This document shows positions 9,275 to 18,042 of a DNA stretch of 61,905 nt, one piece after another; the stretch's first letter is position 1; each line of letters begins with the position of its first letter. Both the position numbers and the translations under genes were made by a program. This DNA is from an uncultured Alphaproteobacteria bacterium (GTDB taxonomy: Bacteria > Pseudomonadota > Alphaproteobacteria > RF32 > CAG-239): NCBI GenBank assembly GCA_944391315.1, contig CALXTD010000006.1:1-61905 (forward strand), in the 5' to 3' direction. The notes beneath the pieces were generated by a model. The model was not told the origin of the DNA and made no database searches. It was given only the letters and a program-made list of their open reading frames with translations.

Positions 9275-10657
9275 TTATCGATCGAGGCTTAGTCTGTTTT
9301 TGTTGTTGGTATAAATTTCTCCGGAATTTGGACGGTTAAACCAAGTATAGAGGATGCTGACTTCTTCTTTATCAGATATCCATGGATTATAGTTTTTTAA
9401 AACCTGACTATGTAGGTTGTGCGTAAATATGGCGCGCAGTGTATTGTCTATATGAGTGGAATAATTATCACTAAAATCAGGCTGTGCGGCAATATTCATT
9501 GCAACTATCCCGCCCTCTTTGACATGATCTTTCACCCTTTGAAAATATTCTGCCGTTACCAAAGACAGCGGAGGAGTTTCTGCTGAATAAGAATCCAATA
9601 CAATTAAGTCATATTTCTCTTTATTTTCATTTAAAAACTGGTTGGCGTCATTGACCACAAATTTTTTATTGGCGCCGAGTTTCTTGCCAAGAAATTTTTC
9701 TTCTGCGTGTTTCTTGAGGCTTTTATCTATATCAACATAAGTATAATCGTTAAAATCATCATCTTTGCCCATGGTAAAGCCGCCGGCTCCTAATATTAAA
9801 ATTTTGCTCTTTTTATCCTTTGGAAGCGTATTTATAAAATTTTCATCAATATAGACAGTGTATTCGAACAGCAAATTTTTATCCGCTGATAATTTTGAGG
9901 CAAAAGTATCGTTAATAGTCATCAGCTTTGACTTGCCTTTATCTATATTTAAGATAGCGATGGTTGAAACAGCGTTGTTTTCGACAATTCCAAATATTTT
10001 TTCAAGAATAAGGCCATGGTTCAAAATTATAGCCGTCAGCAAAATTGCGCACCAGCGGAACGGCAAAAATCTTTTGGAAAACAATGCCGCACCGAAAAGG
10101 CACATTATTACCACACAGACAATGGTATAATTAACACCAAGCAAAGGCATAAAAACTAAAGTGGATACCAAAGAACCCAACACCGAGCCAATTGTATCAA
10201 CCGCCATAACCTTGCCGGTATAGTTGCGGTTATATTTATGCAGCAGGCGGCTGGCCAATGATGTGATGAGGCCAAAGACATAAGACGGATAAGATAAAAA
10301 AATCAGGCTGTATATGGTTGTTTTTAGCAGGCTGTTGTTAATTTCCATCATATATAAGCCGGTAAAATATGCTGCCAATAAGACAAAGCTTGATGATAAT
10401 ATGACCAGCCATGACAGGCGGATAAAAGATTTATATATTGTGTTTCTTAGTCTGGTTTGTGATATAGAGGCGGTTGAACCTTTATAATATCCGACAGACA
10501 TAAACAGCATAATCACTCCGATGATAATCGACGTTATTGCGGTGGTTGAACCGACAAATGTACTGAGTTGTCTTAACGCAATCAGTTCCGTTGCCAGAGA
10601 AGCAAAGCCACCGATAAAAATTGCGCTCAGCATCAGGAGTTTTATTTTTTTATTCAT
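9275..10657 (-). CDS. Membrane protein with spermidine-synthase-like domain
   Basis: A 460-aa protein. The N-terminal half (about residues 5-225) holds seven or so membrane helices. The C-terminal half is a Rossmann methyltransferase-like fold with ILILGAGGF (cofactor loop), YVDIDKSL (acidic ribose-binding position) and LIVLDSYSAETPPLSLVTAEYF, where spermidine synthases carry their catalytic Asp. Such fused membrane/aminopropyltransferase-like proteins are common but poorly characterised, and whether this one makes polyamines cannot be told. It is divergent from the repeat-protein gene at 10811. Confidence 0.75.
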   Translation of the reverse strand: MNKKIKLLMLSAIFIGGFASLATELIALRQLSTFVGSTTAITSIIIGVIMLFMSVGYYKGSTASISQTRLRNTIYKSFIRLSWLVILSSSFVLLAAYFTGLYMMEINNSLLKTTIYSLIFLSYPSYVFGLITSLASRLLHKYNRNYTGKVMAVDTIGSVLGSLVSTLVFMPLLGVNYTIVCVVIMCLFGAALFSKRFLPFRWCAILLTAIILNHGLILEKIFGIVENNAVSTIAILNIDKGKSKLMTINDTFASKLSADKNLLFEYTVYIDENFINTLPKDKKSKILILGAGGFTMGKDDDFNDYTYVDIDKSLKKHAEEKFLGKKLGANKKFVVNDANQFLNENKEKYDLIVLDSYSAETPPLSLVTAEYFQRVKDHVKEGGIVAMNIAAQPDFSDNYSTHIDNTLRAIFTHNLHSQVLKNYNPWISDKEEVSILYTWFNRPNSGEIYTNNKNRLSLDR

Positions 10658-10751
10658 GTTTGTCTTCTTTCCGTCATTATTTTATTTGAGTGTAATCTTC
10701 CTTGAGTTGCCTTGCAAGGCCAAAATAATTTATGCTCTTTTGGTTTTATGG

Positions 10752-10780
10752 TTGACGGTTTATGTTTTTACAACTATCAT
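10752..10780 (+). promoter_or_regulatory. Promoter of the YGYNNQG repeat protein
   Basis: TTGACG (10752-10757), a 17-bp spacer and TATCAT (10775-10780), 31 bp before the ATG at 10811. GGAG precedes the start codon. Confidence 0.5.
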
Positions 10781-10810
10781 TATTCTATCTTGCATATAGG
10801 AGAAAAGATT

Positions 10811-11239
10811 ATGTGCCGTTATTTCTCGTTAATTTGTGTTTCTGCCTTTTTAGCTTCTGCGGCCTTTGCCGGTGACATTCGCTATGGATATAATAATCAG
10901 GGAGAATATGTGCCAATCGAGATTGACGGGCAGCGCGTTGAATATGGCTACAACAATCAGGGCGAATATGTTCCCATTGCCATTGGAAACAAAAGAGTTG
11001 AATATGGTTATAACAACCAAGGAAAATATGTCCCGACATCAATCGGTGATGAAAAAATCGGTTATGGATATAATAACCAAGGCGAATATGTAGCAACTTC
11101 TATCGGCGATGAGAAAATCGGTTATGGATATAATAACCAAGGTCATTATGTGCCAACTTCTGTCGGTGATGAAAAAATCGGCTACGGATACAACAACCAA
11201 GGTGTTTATGCGCCGGTTGCCATAGGACAACCATTTTAG
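10811..11239 (+). CDS. Secreted six-repeat protein (YGYNNQG repeats)
   Basis: A 142-aa protein with a signal peptide (MCRYFSLICVSAFLASAAFA, predicted cut before GDIR). The rest is six tandem 20-residue units with consensus YGYNNQGxYVPxxIGDxKIG and almost nothing else. The start at 10811 is chosen because of GGAG 9 nt upstream and because it begins the signal peptide; the longer open frame from 10712 has no support. The spaced Tyr/Asn/Gln/Gly pattern suggests short beta-strands and turns, or an amyloid-like surface or periplasmic protein. I do not recognise a family. It lies between the aminopropyltransferase-like gene and a porin gene. Confidence 0.8.
   Translation: MCRYFSLICVSAFLASAAFAGDIRYGYNNQGEYVPIEIDGQRVEYGYNNQGEYVPIAIGNKRVEYGYNNQGKYVPTSIGDEKIGYGYNNQGEYVATSIGDEKIGYGYNNQGHYVPTSVGDEKIGYGYNNQGVYAPVAIGQPF
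10871..11230 (+). repeat. 60-bp tandem coding repeat, six copies
   Basis: The six units each encode 20 residues starting YGYNNQG. Copies 3 to 5 are the most alike at DNA level, sharing GGTGATGAAAAAATCGG-type ends, which implies recent unequal crossing-over within the gene. The spacing is constant and every unit is in frame, so this is a coding repeat, not a CRISPR array. Confidence 0.8.
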
Positions 11240-11266
11240 CAGGATTTTGAGCGTTTCGGCTTAGGA

Positions 11267-12397
11267 TTAATATTTTAGGGCTATGCCGGTTACGATGGCG
11301 TAGCCTTTATTGTTATTATCTGATGCTCTGTCAATGCCTTTTGAATTGATGTATGCATTTATCCAAAACAAGTCAAAATATTTATTTAGTGTGTAGCGGT
11401 TGGTTTGCACCAATAAATCATCTCGGTGTCTGGTGTTTTCGGCCTGAGCATGAAGGTAAGCTAAATTTGTTTTGAATGCGCCAAAATCATACCCAATGCT
11501 AAAATCCCAGACCTGACTTTCACGATAATTATCAAAATATGCCGGCAGGTTTGAATTTTGGGCGGTTGTTGAAATCGGATTTTTATGGCCTTCAATATAT
11601 GCTTTTTTATAAGATGTTGACATGCTCAGGCCTTTATACTTCCATCTTAAGCCAAAGGCCCATTCATTATCTGTTCGATTAAATAGTCCATATGCGGCCG
11701 AGGTATATAAAGTTCCTAAGCCGACATCCCATTTATTTTGCATTCCTGCCGTATAACCGTCTTGGGTTGTTTCATAATTTACATAACGGCTGACCAAGCC
11801 GCGGCGATTGGCATTATCCGGCGTGTAGCTGAAACCTAATTTTGTATTTCCAATTTCCGGAGTAAAATAACTAAATTTTGCGGCTCTGCCATCATCTAAA
11901 ATATGACTGGATTTTGGGGTGGCAAATTTGACGCTGCTTAAACCATTTACCCAGTTGGCACTGCTCAAAAAATATGTGAGGTTGCTATCTTGTATCCCGA
12001 GCCAACTTATATCTTGCGCCCCTTGATGCAAAATATAGGCTGCGTTATAGGTGTATCCTATCGTCAGCTTGCCGTAATTTTTATGTTCGGCCAGGGCATA
12101 GGGATAAAAGCGCCAGTCTCCTTTATCATAGCTCTTATCATGCTGGCGATAGACAACTGTATAATCTCCGTGCAGTCCTAATCTGGTACCGTTATTATAT
12201 TTATATGCTCCTTCTAATTTTCCATCCAGACGGAAAACTCCCCTATTCGGCAAATTGGCGATATTATTGTCGTCTCTTGTTTCCATTACGCCATAGTATA
12301 AACCGCCCAATCCGGACTGCCAAAACTCAAATTCATCGGCATAGCTTGGCAACGAAAAGCTCATAACCGCCAATGCTCCTGTCAAAAACTTCTTCAT
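11267..12397 (-). CDS. Outer-membrane porin
   Basis: A 376-aa protein with a signal peptide (MKKFLTGALAVMSFSLPSYA before DEFEF). It then alternates amphipathic strands such as KLTIGYTYNAAYIL, GLRWKYKGLSMSTSYKKAYIEG and FSIGYDFGAFKTNLAYLHAQAE, ending in a C-terminal aromatic (GIALKY) as barrel proteins do. The length and the DEFEFWQSGLGGLYYG start fit the general porin family of proteobacteria. It should be a trimeric diffusion channel; specificity is unknown. It is convergent with the repeat-protein gene, with only 27 bp between stops. Confidence 0.75.
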   Translation of the reverse strand: MKKFLTGALAVMSFSLPSYADEFEFWQSGLGGLYYGVMETRDDNNIANLPNRGVFRLDGKLEGAYKYNNGTRLGLHGDYTVVYRQHDKSYDKGDWRFYPYALAEHKNYGKLTIGYTYNAAYILHQGAQDISWLGIQDSNLTYFLSSANWVNGLSSVKFATPKSSHILDDGRAAKFSYFTPEIGNTKLGFSYTPDNANRRGLVSRYVNYETTQDGYTAGMQNKWDVGLGTLYTSAAYGLFNRTDNEWAFGLRWKYKGLSMSTSYKKAYIEGHKNPISTTAQNSNLPAYFDNYRESQVWDFSIGYDFGAFKTNLAYLHAQAENTRHRDDLLVQTNRYTLNKYFDLFWINAYINSKGIDRASDNNNKGYAIVTGIALKY

Positions 12398-12510
12398 TCT
12401 TTCTCTTTATTTTTTCATTTAATTGAGGGAGTATATTACATAATTATTTTTTAAATTTTACTTAATCATTCCTTATTATTCCCTTTTCTGACACTTTTAG
12501 TTTTATTCTC

Positions 12511-12539
12511 TTGACTTGATTTTTAAAATGTTTTCTTAT
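12511..12539 (+). promoter_or_regulatory. Putative promoter of opgG-opgH operon
   Basis: TTGACT (12511-12516), a 17-bp spacer and TCTTAT (12534-12539), with GAGGGAG just upstream of the opgG ATG at 12571. The -10 is weak. Confidence 0.35.
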
Positions 12540-12570
12540 GTCTTAGGTGTTTGTTTTTCTGAGGGAGATT

Positions 12571-14160
12571 ATGGCTAGGTTATTTCATTCAAAAGTCTTT
12601 GTTTTGGCACTTTGGGGCGCTGTTATTGCGGCTTTCATATTCGTTGGGCGCTGGGGGTTTTTGAAATATCTTGACTATAAACAAGAGAAACTGGCTCAAG
12701 AACTGACAGTTCATGACAAGCCATTTAATGCTGAAACACTCGTTCAGATGGCTAAGTCCCTTGCAAAGAATCCTTATATTCCACCAAAATCTGCTTTACC
12801 TAAAGAAATTGACACACTTGATTATGACCAGCATCGTGACATTAGATTTGTGCGTGAAAACGGTCCGTGGTTTGATAAAAAGCTAAAGTTTGAAATGCAG
12901 TTTTTTCACCTTGGTTCTTTGTTTAAGACATCTATCCCCGTTAACGAAGTTATCAAGGGAAAGAGTCACTCTATTCCTTATTCTGCTGCATTTTTTGATT
13001 ATGGTAAGAATAAACTTACTTCCGATGCACTTAAAGGAATCGGATATGCCGGTTTTCGTCTTCATTACCCGCTGAATTCATCTGACTATTATGATGAGTT
13101 GGTTGCTTTTTTGGGCGCAAGCTATTTTCGGGCTCTCGGAAAAGGCCAAAAATACGGTTTATCTGCTCGCGGCTTAGCGATTGACACCGCCTTGCAGACC
13201 GGCGAAGAATTTCCTATTTTCAGAGAATTTTGGATTGTGAGACCCAAAAGAAAAGACAATTTTGTTACAATCTATGCTTTGCTCGACAGCCCCAGTGTGA
13301 CGGGTGCTTTTGAATTTAAGGTTACTCCGGGGGAAAGCACGACTATTGATGTTGATGCAACGTTATTTACGCGAAAAGCTATTAAAAAGCTTGGCATCGC
13401 ACCGTTGACATCTATGTATTTGTTTGGAGAAAACACAAAGAATCGGTTTGATGATCATCGTCCCGAAGTTCATGACAGTGACGGATTGTTAGTTTGGAAC
13501 GGAAATAATGAATGGTTATGGCGACCTTTGGATAATGCAAAACAGCTTCGAATCAGCGCTTTTGTTGATAATAACCCTAAAGGTTTCGGCTTGCTTCAGC
13601 GCGACCAAGACCCAGCTCATTATCTTGACTTCGAATCTATGTATGAACAACGTCCAAGCCTGTGGGTTGAACCGCTTGAAGACTGGGGAAAAGGCTGGGT
13701 AGAACTGGTTGAAATTCCGTCCATCCAAGAAATTCACGATAATGTTGTTGCTTATTGGGTTCCGAAAAAGCCGGTTGATGCTAATCAAGAACTTCATTTC
13801 AAATATCGTCTTTATTGGTTCAAAAAACTGCCCATTACAAAAGTTCCCGGCGATATTACCGCCACCTATACAGGAATCGGCGGAGTATCCGGAATGCTCG
13901 AAACGCAGAAAAGAAAATTTGTGATTGACTTTGACGTTCTTAACATGGAAAAAGAACTGGCTAAAGGCATTGTATCGTTAGATGTTTCAGCAAGCGAAGG
14001 AAAAATCTCCGGTCAACATTTGATGTATAATCCCGTTACAAAAGGATTGACTGCTTATATCGACTTTGTTCCTAACGGAAAAACGTCTGAGTTACGAGCC
14101 GTTCTGGTAAAAAAAGGTAAGAATATTTCTGAAGTTTGGAGTTATCAGTGGTTGCCTTAA
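12571..14160 (+). CDS. opgG: Periplasmic glucan biosynthesis protein OpgG/MdoG
   Basis: A 529-aa periplasmic protein needed for osmoregulated periplasmic glucan synthesis, probably shaping branches of the beta-glucan that OpgH exports. A membrane anchor or signal (residues 8-30, KVFVLALWGAVIAAFIFVG) is followed by the MdoG beta-sandwich with family blocks IPYSAAFFDYGKN, GYAGFRLHYPLN, YFRALGKGQKYGLSARGLAIDT and the acidic FDDHRPEVHDSDGL. I start at the ATG at 12571, 8 codons inside the open frame, because GAGGGAG lies 4-10 nt upstream. It is the first gene of a three-gene unit ending in opgH. Confidence 0.9.
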   Translation: MARLFHSKVFVLALWGAVIAAFIFVGRWGFLKYLDYKQEKLAQELTVHDKPFNAETLVQMAKSLAKNPYIPPKSALPKEIDTLDYDQHRDIRFVRENGPWFDKKLKFEMQFFHLGSLFKTSIPVNEVIKGKSHSIPYSAAFFDYGKNKLTSDALKGIGYAGFRLHYPLNSSDYYDELVAFLGASYFRALGKGQKYGLSARGLAIDTALQTGEEFPIFREFWIVRPKRKDNFVTIYALLDSPSVTGAFEFKVTPGESTTIDVDATLFTRKAIKKLGIAPLTSMYLFGENTKNRFDDHRPEVHDSDGLLVWNGNNEWLWRPLDNAKQLRISAFVDNNPKGFGLLQRDQDPAHYLDFESMYEQRPSLWVEPLEDWGKGWVELVEIPSIQEIHDNVVAYWVPKKPVDANQELHFKYRLYWFKKLPITKVPGDITATYTGIGGVSGMLETQKRKFVIDFDVLNMEKELAKGIVSLDVSASEGKISGQHLMYNPVTKGLTAYIDFVPNGKTSELRAVLVKKGKNISEVWSYQWLP

Positions 14161-14576
14161 AGCTTTTATCCAAAGATGATGTTATCGCCGCTTATTTGAA
14201 AAGTTTTGGTTTTCAAGGAGAACGTTTGGCTGCAGCGGTTTCAGCTATCTCTGCTGACTTAAAGACATTTTCTTCCGACGACGGTGAAGCCCTTATAAAA
14301 AAAGTGGATTTAATTTTATTAAAAACCGCACGAAAGATTTTTTTGCATGCAGAGCTTGCCGATGAACAGTTATTGGCGCAGTTTAAGCTTTGTTTTATTT
14401 TGGCTGGTGGTGCTGAAAAATGTTCTCCAGCCGCACTAAAGACACTCTCTTTGCCGGAATCATTAATATCAGAAATGAGGCAACTCTTTATGGTGAATGC
14501 TCCGGCTTGCCACTATCAAGAAATGCCGGCGCAGTCTTTGGATTATTCTTCAATCGAGGAGAAAAAACATGGTTAA
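14148..14576 (+). CDS. Small conserved-looking protein between opgG and opgH
   Basis: A 142-aa soluble, mostly helical protein with no signal peptide, of a family I do not recognise. Helices include DDVIAAYLKSFGF, ERLAAAVSAISADL and EALIKKVDLILLKTARKIFLHAE. I place the start at GTG 14148, which has GGAG 6 nt upstream and overlaps the opgG stop; a TTG at 14136 is an alternative. Its own stop overlaps the opgH ATG by 8 bp. Overlaps at both ends argue for strict co-translation and a role in glucan synthesis, perhaps as a cytoplasmic partner of OpgH. That role is inference from position only. Confidence 0.65.
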   Translation: MVALKLLSKDDVIAAYLKSFGFQGERLAAAVSAISADLKTFSSDDGEALIKKVDLILLKTARKIFLHAELADEQLLAQFKLCFILAGGAEKCSPAALKTLSLPESLISEMRQLFMVNAPACHYQEMPAQSLDYSSIEEKKHG

Positions 14577-16605
14577 CCGTTTTATTCCGATTTCTCCAAA
14601 GCAAATTAAGCGCCGCCGCTCTCTGATATTCGGCTTGGTATTGGTGTCAACTCTTTTGGCAACCTTGAAGTGGATTGTGGTTATTCCCAGTGATGCTTTT
14701 ATGGTTACCAAAATTTTTATGACATTGTTTTTTGTTTTGACTTTTGCATGGATTGCGCTGTTTTTCTGGTCAAGTATTTTCGGCTTTGTAGAATTGTTGC
14801 GGCGCAGAAATGTTCCCGGCGTACATTGGCCAGCTGCTCAGCGTCAGCTTTCTTCAAAAACGGCTATTTTAATGCCGGTTTATAACGAATCTCCGTCAAC
14901 TGTATTTGCTAATCTTTTGGCCATGGCAGAAAGCCTAAAAAATACCGGCCAAGAAAAGCATTTTGATATTTTTGTTCTTAGCGACACGACCAATCCTAAG
15001 GTTTGGATAGAAGAAGAAAATCTTTGGTTTGAAACAAAAAAGTTAATGCCCAGCGGCATGAATATCTATTATCGCAGACGTGCACAAAACACAGCACGAA
15101 AAAGCGGTAATATCGAAGATTTTTGCCATAAATGGGGGGCGCTTTATGACTATATGATTGTGCTTGATGCAGACAGTCTGTTGGAAGGTGAAACAATGGT
15201 GACTATGGCTCAGCTTATGGAGCTGAACTCTGACAGCGGAATTATTCAAGCGCCACCGATGTGTGTTAATCAGAACTCTCTTTTTTCACGAATCCAGCAA
15301 TTTGCCGGAAAAGTCTATGGCCCGATTGTTTCTGCCGGTTTGGCCTATTGGCAAGTCTGCGACAGCAATTACTGGGGGCATAATGCAATTATTCGCGTTA
15401 AGGCATTTATGCAATGTTGCAAACTTCCGGTACTGAAAGGGAAAGCTCCTTTTGGAGGTCATATCCTGAGTCACGACTTTGTTGAAGCGGCTCTTATTTC
15501 TCGCGGTGGATGGAAAGCATGGTTGCTTCCCGAGCTTAAAGGAAGTTATGAAGAATGTCCGCCTTCGATGATTGATTTTGCCGTTCGTGACCGCCGTTGG
15601 TGTCAGGGAAATATGCAGCACATAAAAGTTCTTATCTCTAAGGCTATTCATCCCGTTAGCCGTGTGCATTTTATTATCGGAATTATGTCTTATTTATCTT
15701 CGCCTTTGTGGTTGTGTTTCTTGCTCATCGGGCTAGCGGTTGCGCTTGGGCGAAACATCTTTCCGACAGAATATTTTCCAACAACCTATACCCTTTTTCC
15801 GAACTGGCCGATATTTGATAAAATCGGCGTTATCAGCTTGTTTGCGTTTTCTATGTTTATGCTCATCTTTCCAAAATTTCTTGGTCTTATTATCTTTTTG
15901 AAGCAAAATAAACCCAAGAATTATGGCGGATTTTGGGCTCCGATTAAGTCTACTTTTACCGAGATTATTTTCAGCGCACTCTCGGCTCCAATCATGATGA
16001 TGTTTCAAAGCAAATTTGTATTTGATATTTTTACCGGAAATTCCGTTAGCTGGAATACACAAAATCGTGACGCCGTCGGAACATCTTGGAAAACGGCTTG
16101 GCAACGCCACAAGTGGCATATGTTTTTGGGAATTGTCTCGACATTGATTATTTGGCAATATGCTCATGATTTGTTTTGGTGGATGTTGCCGATTACGCTC
16201 GGGCTTATTTTGTCGCTACCAATCTCGGTCTTTTCTTCTCGAGAAGCTCTTGGAATTAAAGCTAAGAAAAAGCGCTTTTTCATTATTCCGGAAGAAATCA
16301 GTTGTCCTGATATATTGCGCCGTTCTCTCCGCTTGCGTCCTAAGCTGAAATCTCTTAACACTGCAACAGAAGGGGTTATTTCTTTGGTTAAAGACAGCAG
16401 GCTTACGGCTTTGCACATCTTGATGCTTGAAGTTAACGGTCCGGCACCCATTGCTTCTCCTTTGGTCTTGGAAGCGGCTAAGATTAAGCTGGATAATTTT
16501 CTTAGTCATCATCTTGCTCCTGATTTTGAAAAAGATGAAGAAATCGCCCTGCTCTATCATCCCGAAATTCTAAAAAAAGCAAACCTCATTTTGCAGCTTG
16601 ATTGA
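14569..16605 (+). CDS. opgH: Glucan glucosyltransferase OpgH/MdoH
   Basis: An inner-membrane family 2 processive glucosyltransferase (678 aa) that polymerises UDP-glucose into periplasmic beta-glucan and exports it. Two N-terminal helices (about residues 18-75) are followed by the GT2 domain: ILMPVYNE, the Asp motif MIVLDADSLLEGETM, the TED-like SHDFVEAALISRGGW, and the processive motif RDRRWCQGNMQH. At least four further helices come after that. It is shorter than the 847-aa E. coli protein but normal for alphaproteobacteria. The ATG at 14569 has GAGGAG upstream. It is the last gene of the opg unit. Confidence 0.92.
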   Translation: MVNRFIPISPKQIKRRRSLIFGLVLVSTLLATLKWIVVIPSDAFMVTKIFMTLFFVLTFAWIALFFWSSIFGFVELLRRRNVPGVHWPAAQRQLSSKTAILMPVYNESPSTVFANLLAMAESLKNTGQEKHFDIFVLSDTTNPKVWIEEENLWFETKKLMPSGMNIYYRRRAQNTARKSGNIEDFCHKWGALYDYMIVLDADSLLEGETMVTMAQLMELNSDSGIIQAPPMCVNQNSLFSRIQQFAGKVYGPIVSAGLAYWQVCDSNYWGHNAIIRVKAFMQCCKLPVLKGKAPFGGHILSHDFVEAALISRGGWKAWLLPELKGSYEECPPSMIDFAVRDRRWCQGNMQHIKVLISKAIHPVSRVHFIIGIMSYLSSPLWLCFLLIGLAVALGRNIFPTEYFPTTYTLFPNWPIFDKIGVISLFAFSMFMLIFPKFLGLIIFLKQNKPKNYGGFWAPIKSTFTEIIFSALSAPIMMMFQSKFVFDIFTGNSVSWNTQNRDAVGTSWKTAWQRHKWHMFLGIVSTLIIWQYAHDLFWWMLPITLGLILSLPISVFSSREALGIKAKKKRFFIIPEEISCPDILRRSLRLRPKLKSLNTATEGVISLVKDSRLTALHILMLEVNGPAPIASPLVLEAAKIKLDNFLSHHLAPDFEKDEEIALLYHPEILKKANLILQLD

Positions 16606-16630
16606 AATTCGCCATGATATTTCTTATGTC

Positions 16631-16659
16631 TTGATTTAGGCGCAAATTTGTTTTATCCT
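16631..16659 (+). promoter_or_regulatory. Promoter of the membrane protein at 16691
   Basis: TTGATT (16631-16636), a 17-bp spacer and TATCCT (16654-16659), 31 bp upstream of the ATG. Confidence 0.5.
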
Positions 16660-16690
16660 TGTTATAGCTATTTTTTTGAAAGGGTTTATC

Positions 16691-17404
16691 ATGAACAAAA
16701 TATTAAATTATATTCACAGCGGAAAAGGTATTGGAGCTCTTTTTCTGCTCGCATTAAGCTTGATTTGTGTTCTGCTTATCTCTTTGTCGCTTTCTCTCGG
16801 CACAAAAGAAATCGTTGAGAAAACACAAGAGGTTTCAGAAAAGTTGCTGCCCATTAAAATTGAAAATTATACTCTGGTTGAACCTGCTACCGAAAAAAGA
16901 GAGGCCTCTTTTTCTATCGGCGGTCAACAAATTAATTTTGCCATAGATCCAACAACGGATGCTCTTGATACTTCTGCATTGAAACAAGGTATCTATATGA
17001 GTCGCAAAAATGTTTATTTCGTCAGCGATGTTGATACCAAGGTTGAGTCTTTTGCTCAAAATCTGGACTTGCCCAAAGGTGATTATCGCGATACGATTAC
17101 CGAGCTTTTATCTATGCTTAAATGGACAATTATCTTAGTGTCATTTGTCGGATTTTTTATTGCATTTGTCGTACTGGCTCTATTCTATGCTTTTTGCGCT
17201 GGTATTATTGGCTCTATCTTGAAAAAAGCTATTCCTTTTGATGCTAAAATGCGCTTGTCGTCAATTTGCTTATCCGGCGTTGTGATATTGTTTATTTTGC
17301 TGTCATTTGTCGGTTTGAACTTAGGCTTATTGGCTTCTTTGCCGATTGTGCTTTTGTTGCAGTTTTTCTATTTTGCAAAAATTGTTCCGACAGCGCAAGA
17401 TTAA
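16691..17404 (+). CDS. Polytopic membrane protein, DUF1189-like
   Basis: A 237-aa membrane protein. One N-terminal helix (residues 14-35) is followed by an extracytoplasmic domain of about 110 residues and three C-terminal helices (about 135-230). The topology and the conserved-looking stretch 'DTTxxxLDTSALKQGIYMSRKNVYF' resemble DUF1189 proteins, but I am not sure of the family. The start at 16691 follows AAAGGG; a TTG 5 codons earlier is less likely. It is probably a single-gene unit, with its own promoter and a terminator shared with the convergent lipoprotein gene. Confidence 0.55.
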   Translation: MNKILNYIHSGKGIGALFLLALSLICVLLISLSLSLGTKEIVEKTQEVSEKLLPIKIENYTLVEPATEKREASFSIGGQQINFAIDPTTDALDTSALKQGIYMSRKNVYFVSDVDTKVESFAQNLDLPKGDYRDTITELLSMLKWTIILVSFVGFFIAFVVLALFYAFCAGIIGSILKKAIPFDAKMRLSSICLSGVVILFILLSFVGLNLGLLASLPIVLLLQFFYFAKIVPTAQD

Positions 17405-17412
17405 TTTTTAAC

Positions 17413-17449
17413 AAAAAAAACAGGCGGATTTTACTCCGCCTGTTTTTTT
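17413..17449. terminator. Bidirectional terminator
   Basis: CAGGCGGA (17421-17428) pairs with TCCGCCTG (17435-17442) across a 6-nt loop, with A8 before and T7 after. It therefore works for the membrane-protein gene on the plus strand and the lipoprotein gene on the minus strand. Confidence 0.9.
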
Positions 17450-17457
17450 ATGTTTCT

Positions 17458-18042
17458 TTATTTTCTTTTTATTACAGCTTCGGCAATTTCTTTGGCCAGT
17501 TTATCAACCAGCTCGCTTTGTTTTTCTACCAAATCAACGTAGCCTTTGCCTAAATCTGTCTTGAAAAAGCTGCGGCGGGAAGCCAAAATCGAACCATCCT
17601 TGCCGCTGATTTCCCACCAAGCTTCAATCATAACTTGTTCATCCCACGTTCCTTCAAAGCGGCTTATTTCTACATTTATGTTATAAGCTGCCGGTTTGTA
17701 GATGCTGTCAACCGTTCGGATTTGTGCTTGAGGCAAATACTGCGCAATATCCGCGGCCAAAGTTCTTTGAATAATGTCGCTCAAAGGGGCTCCCCAGCGG
17801 TTGAACTCGCTTTTTACAATCTCGACACGATTGCTGTCTATGGTTACAATTTGAGGCTGTTGCAGATAGTCTGCCAGCTCAATTTTTTCTATCTGAATGT
17901 CAAATGTTTTTTGAGAAAGAGCCTGAACCTCCATCGGGGTGCTTAAAGTGTAAAAAGTTGAGTTCGGACTATAGCCGCCAAAGCATCCGCTCAGTGCCAT
18001 CATTGCTCCCGCGAGGGCTGCTTGTCTCCATTTTTTTATCAT
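17458..18042 (-). CDS. Mce-transporter auxiliary lipoprotein (PqiC/ABC-type auxiliary)
   Basis: A 194-aa lipoprotein. The lipobox LSGC is at residues 18-21 after a short hydrophobic signal, so it is lipid-anchored after Cys21. The body (YTLSTP near the start, then VEIVKSEFNRWGAPLSDIIQRTLAADIAQYLPQAQI) matches the PqiC-type auxiliary component family of Mce/ABC systems. In known systems such lipoproteins sit at the outer membrane as partners of a bridging MCE protein. It is the last gene of the four-gene lipid-transport operon and directly abuts the MCE gene. Confidence 0.8.
   Translation of the reverse strand: MIKKWRQAALAGAMMALSGCFGGYSPNSTFYTLSTPMEVQALSQKTFDIQIEKIELADYLQQPQIVTIDSNRVEIVKSEFNRWGAPLSDIIQRTLAADIAQYLPQAQIRTVDSIYKPAAYNINVEISRFEGTWDEQVMIEAWWEISGKDGSILASRRSFFKTDLGKGYVDLVEKQSELVDKLAKEIAEAVIKRK

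Noticed and set aside
10871..11230. Possible CRISPR-like array (regular 60-bp repeats)
   Set aside because: Every unit is in frame and encodes YGYNNQG; there are no variable spacers and no cas genes. No CRISPR array was seen anywhere in the window.
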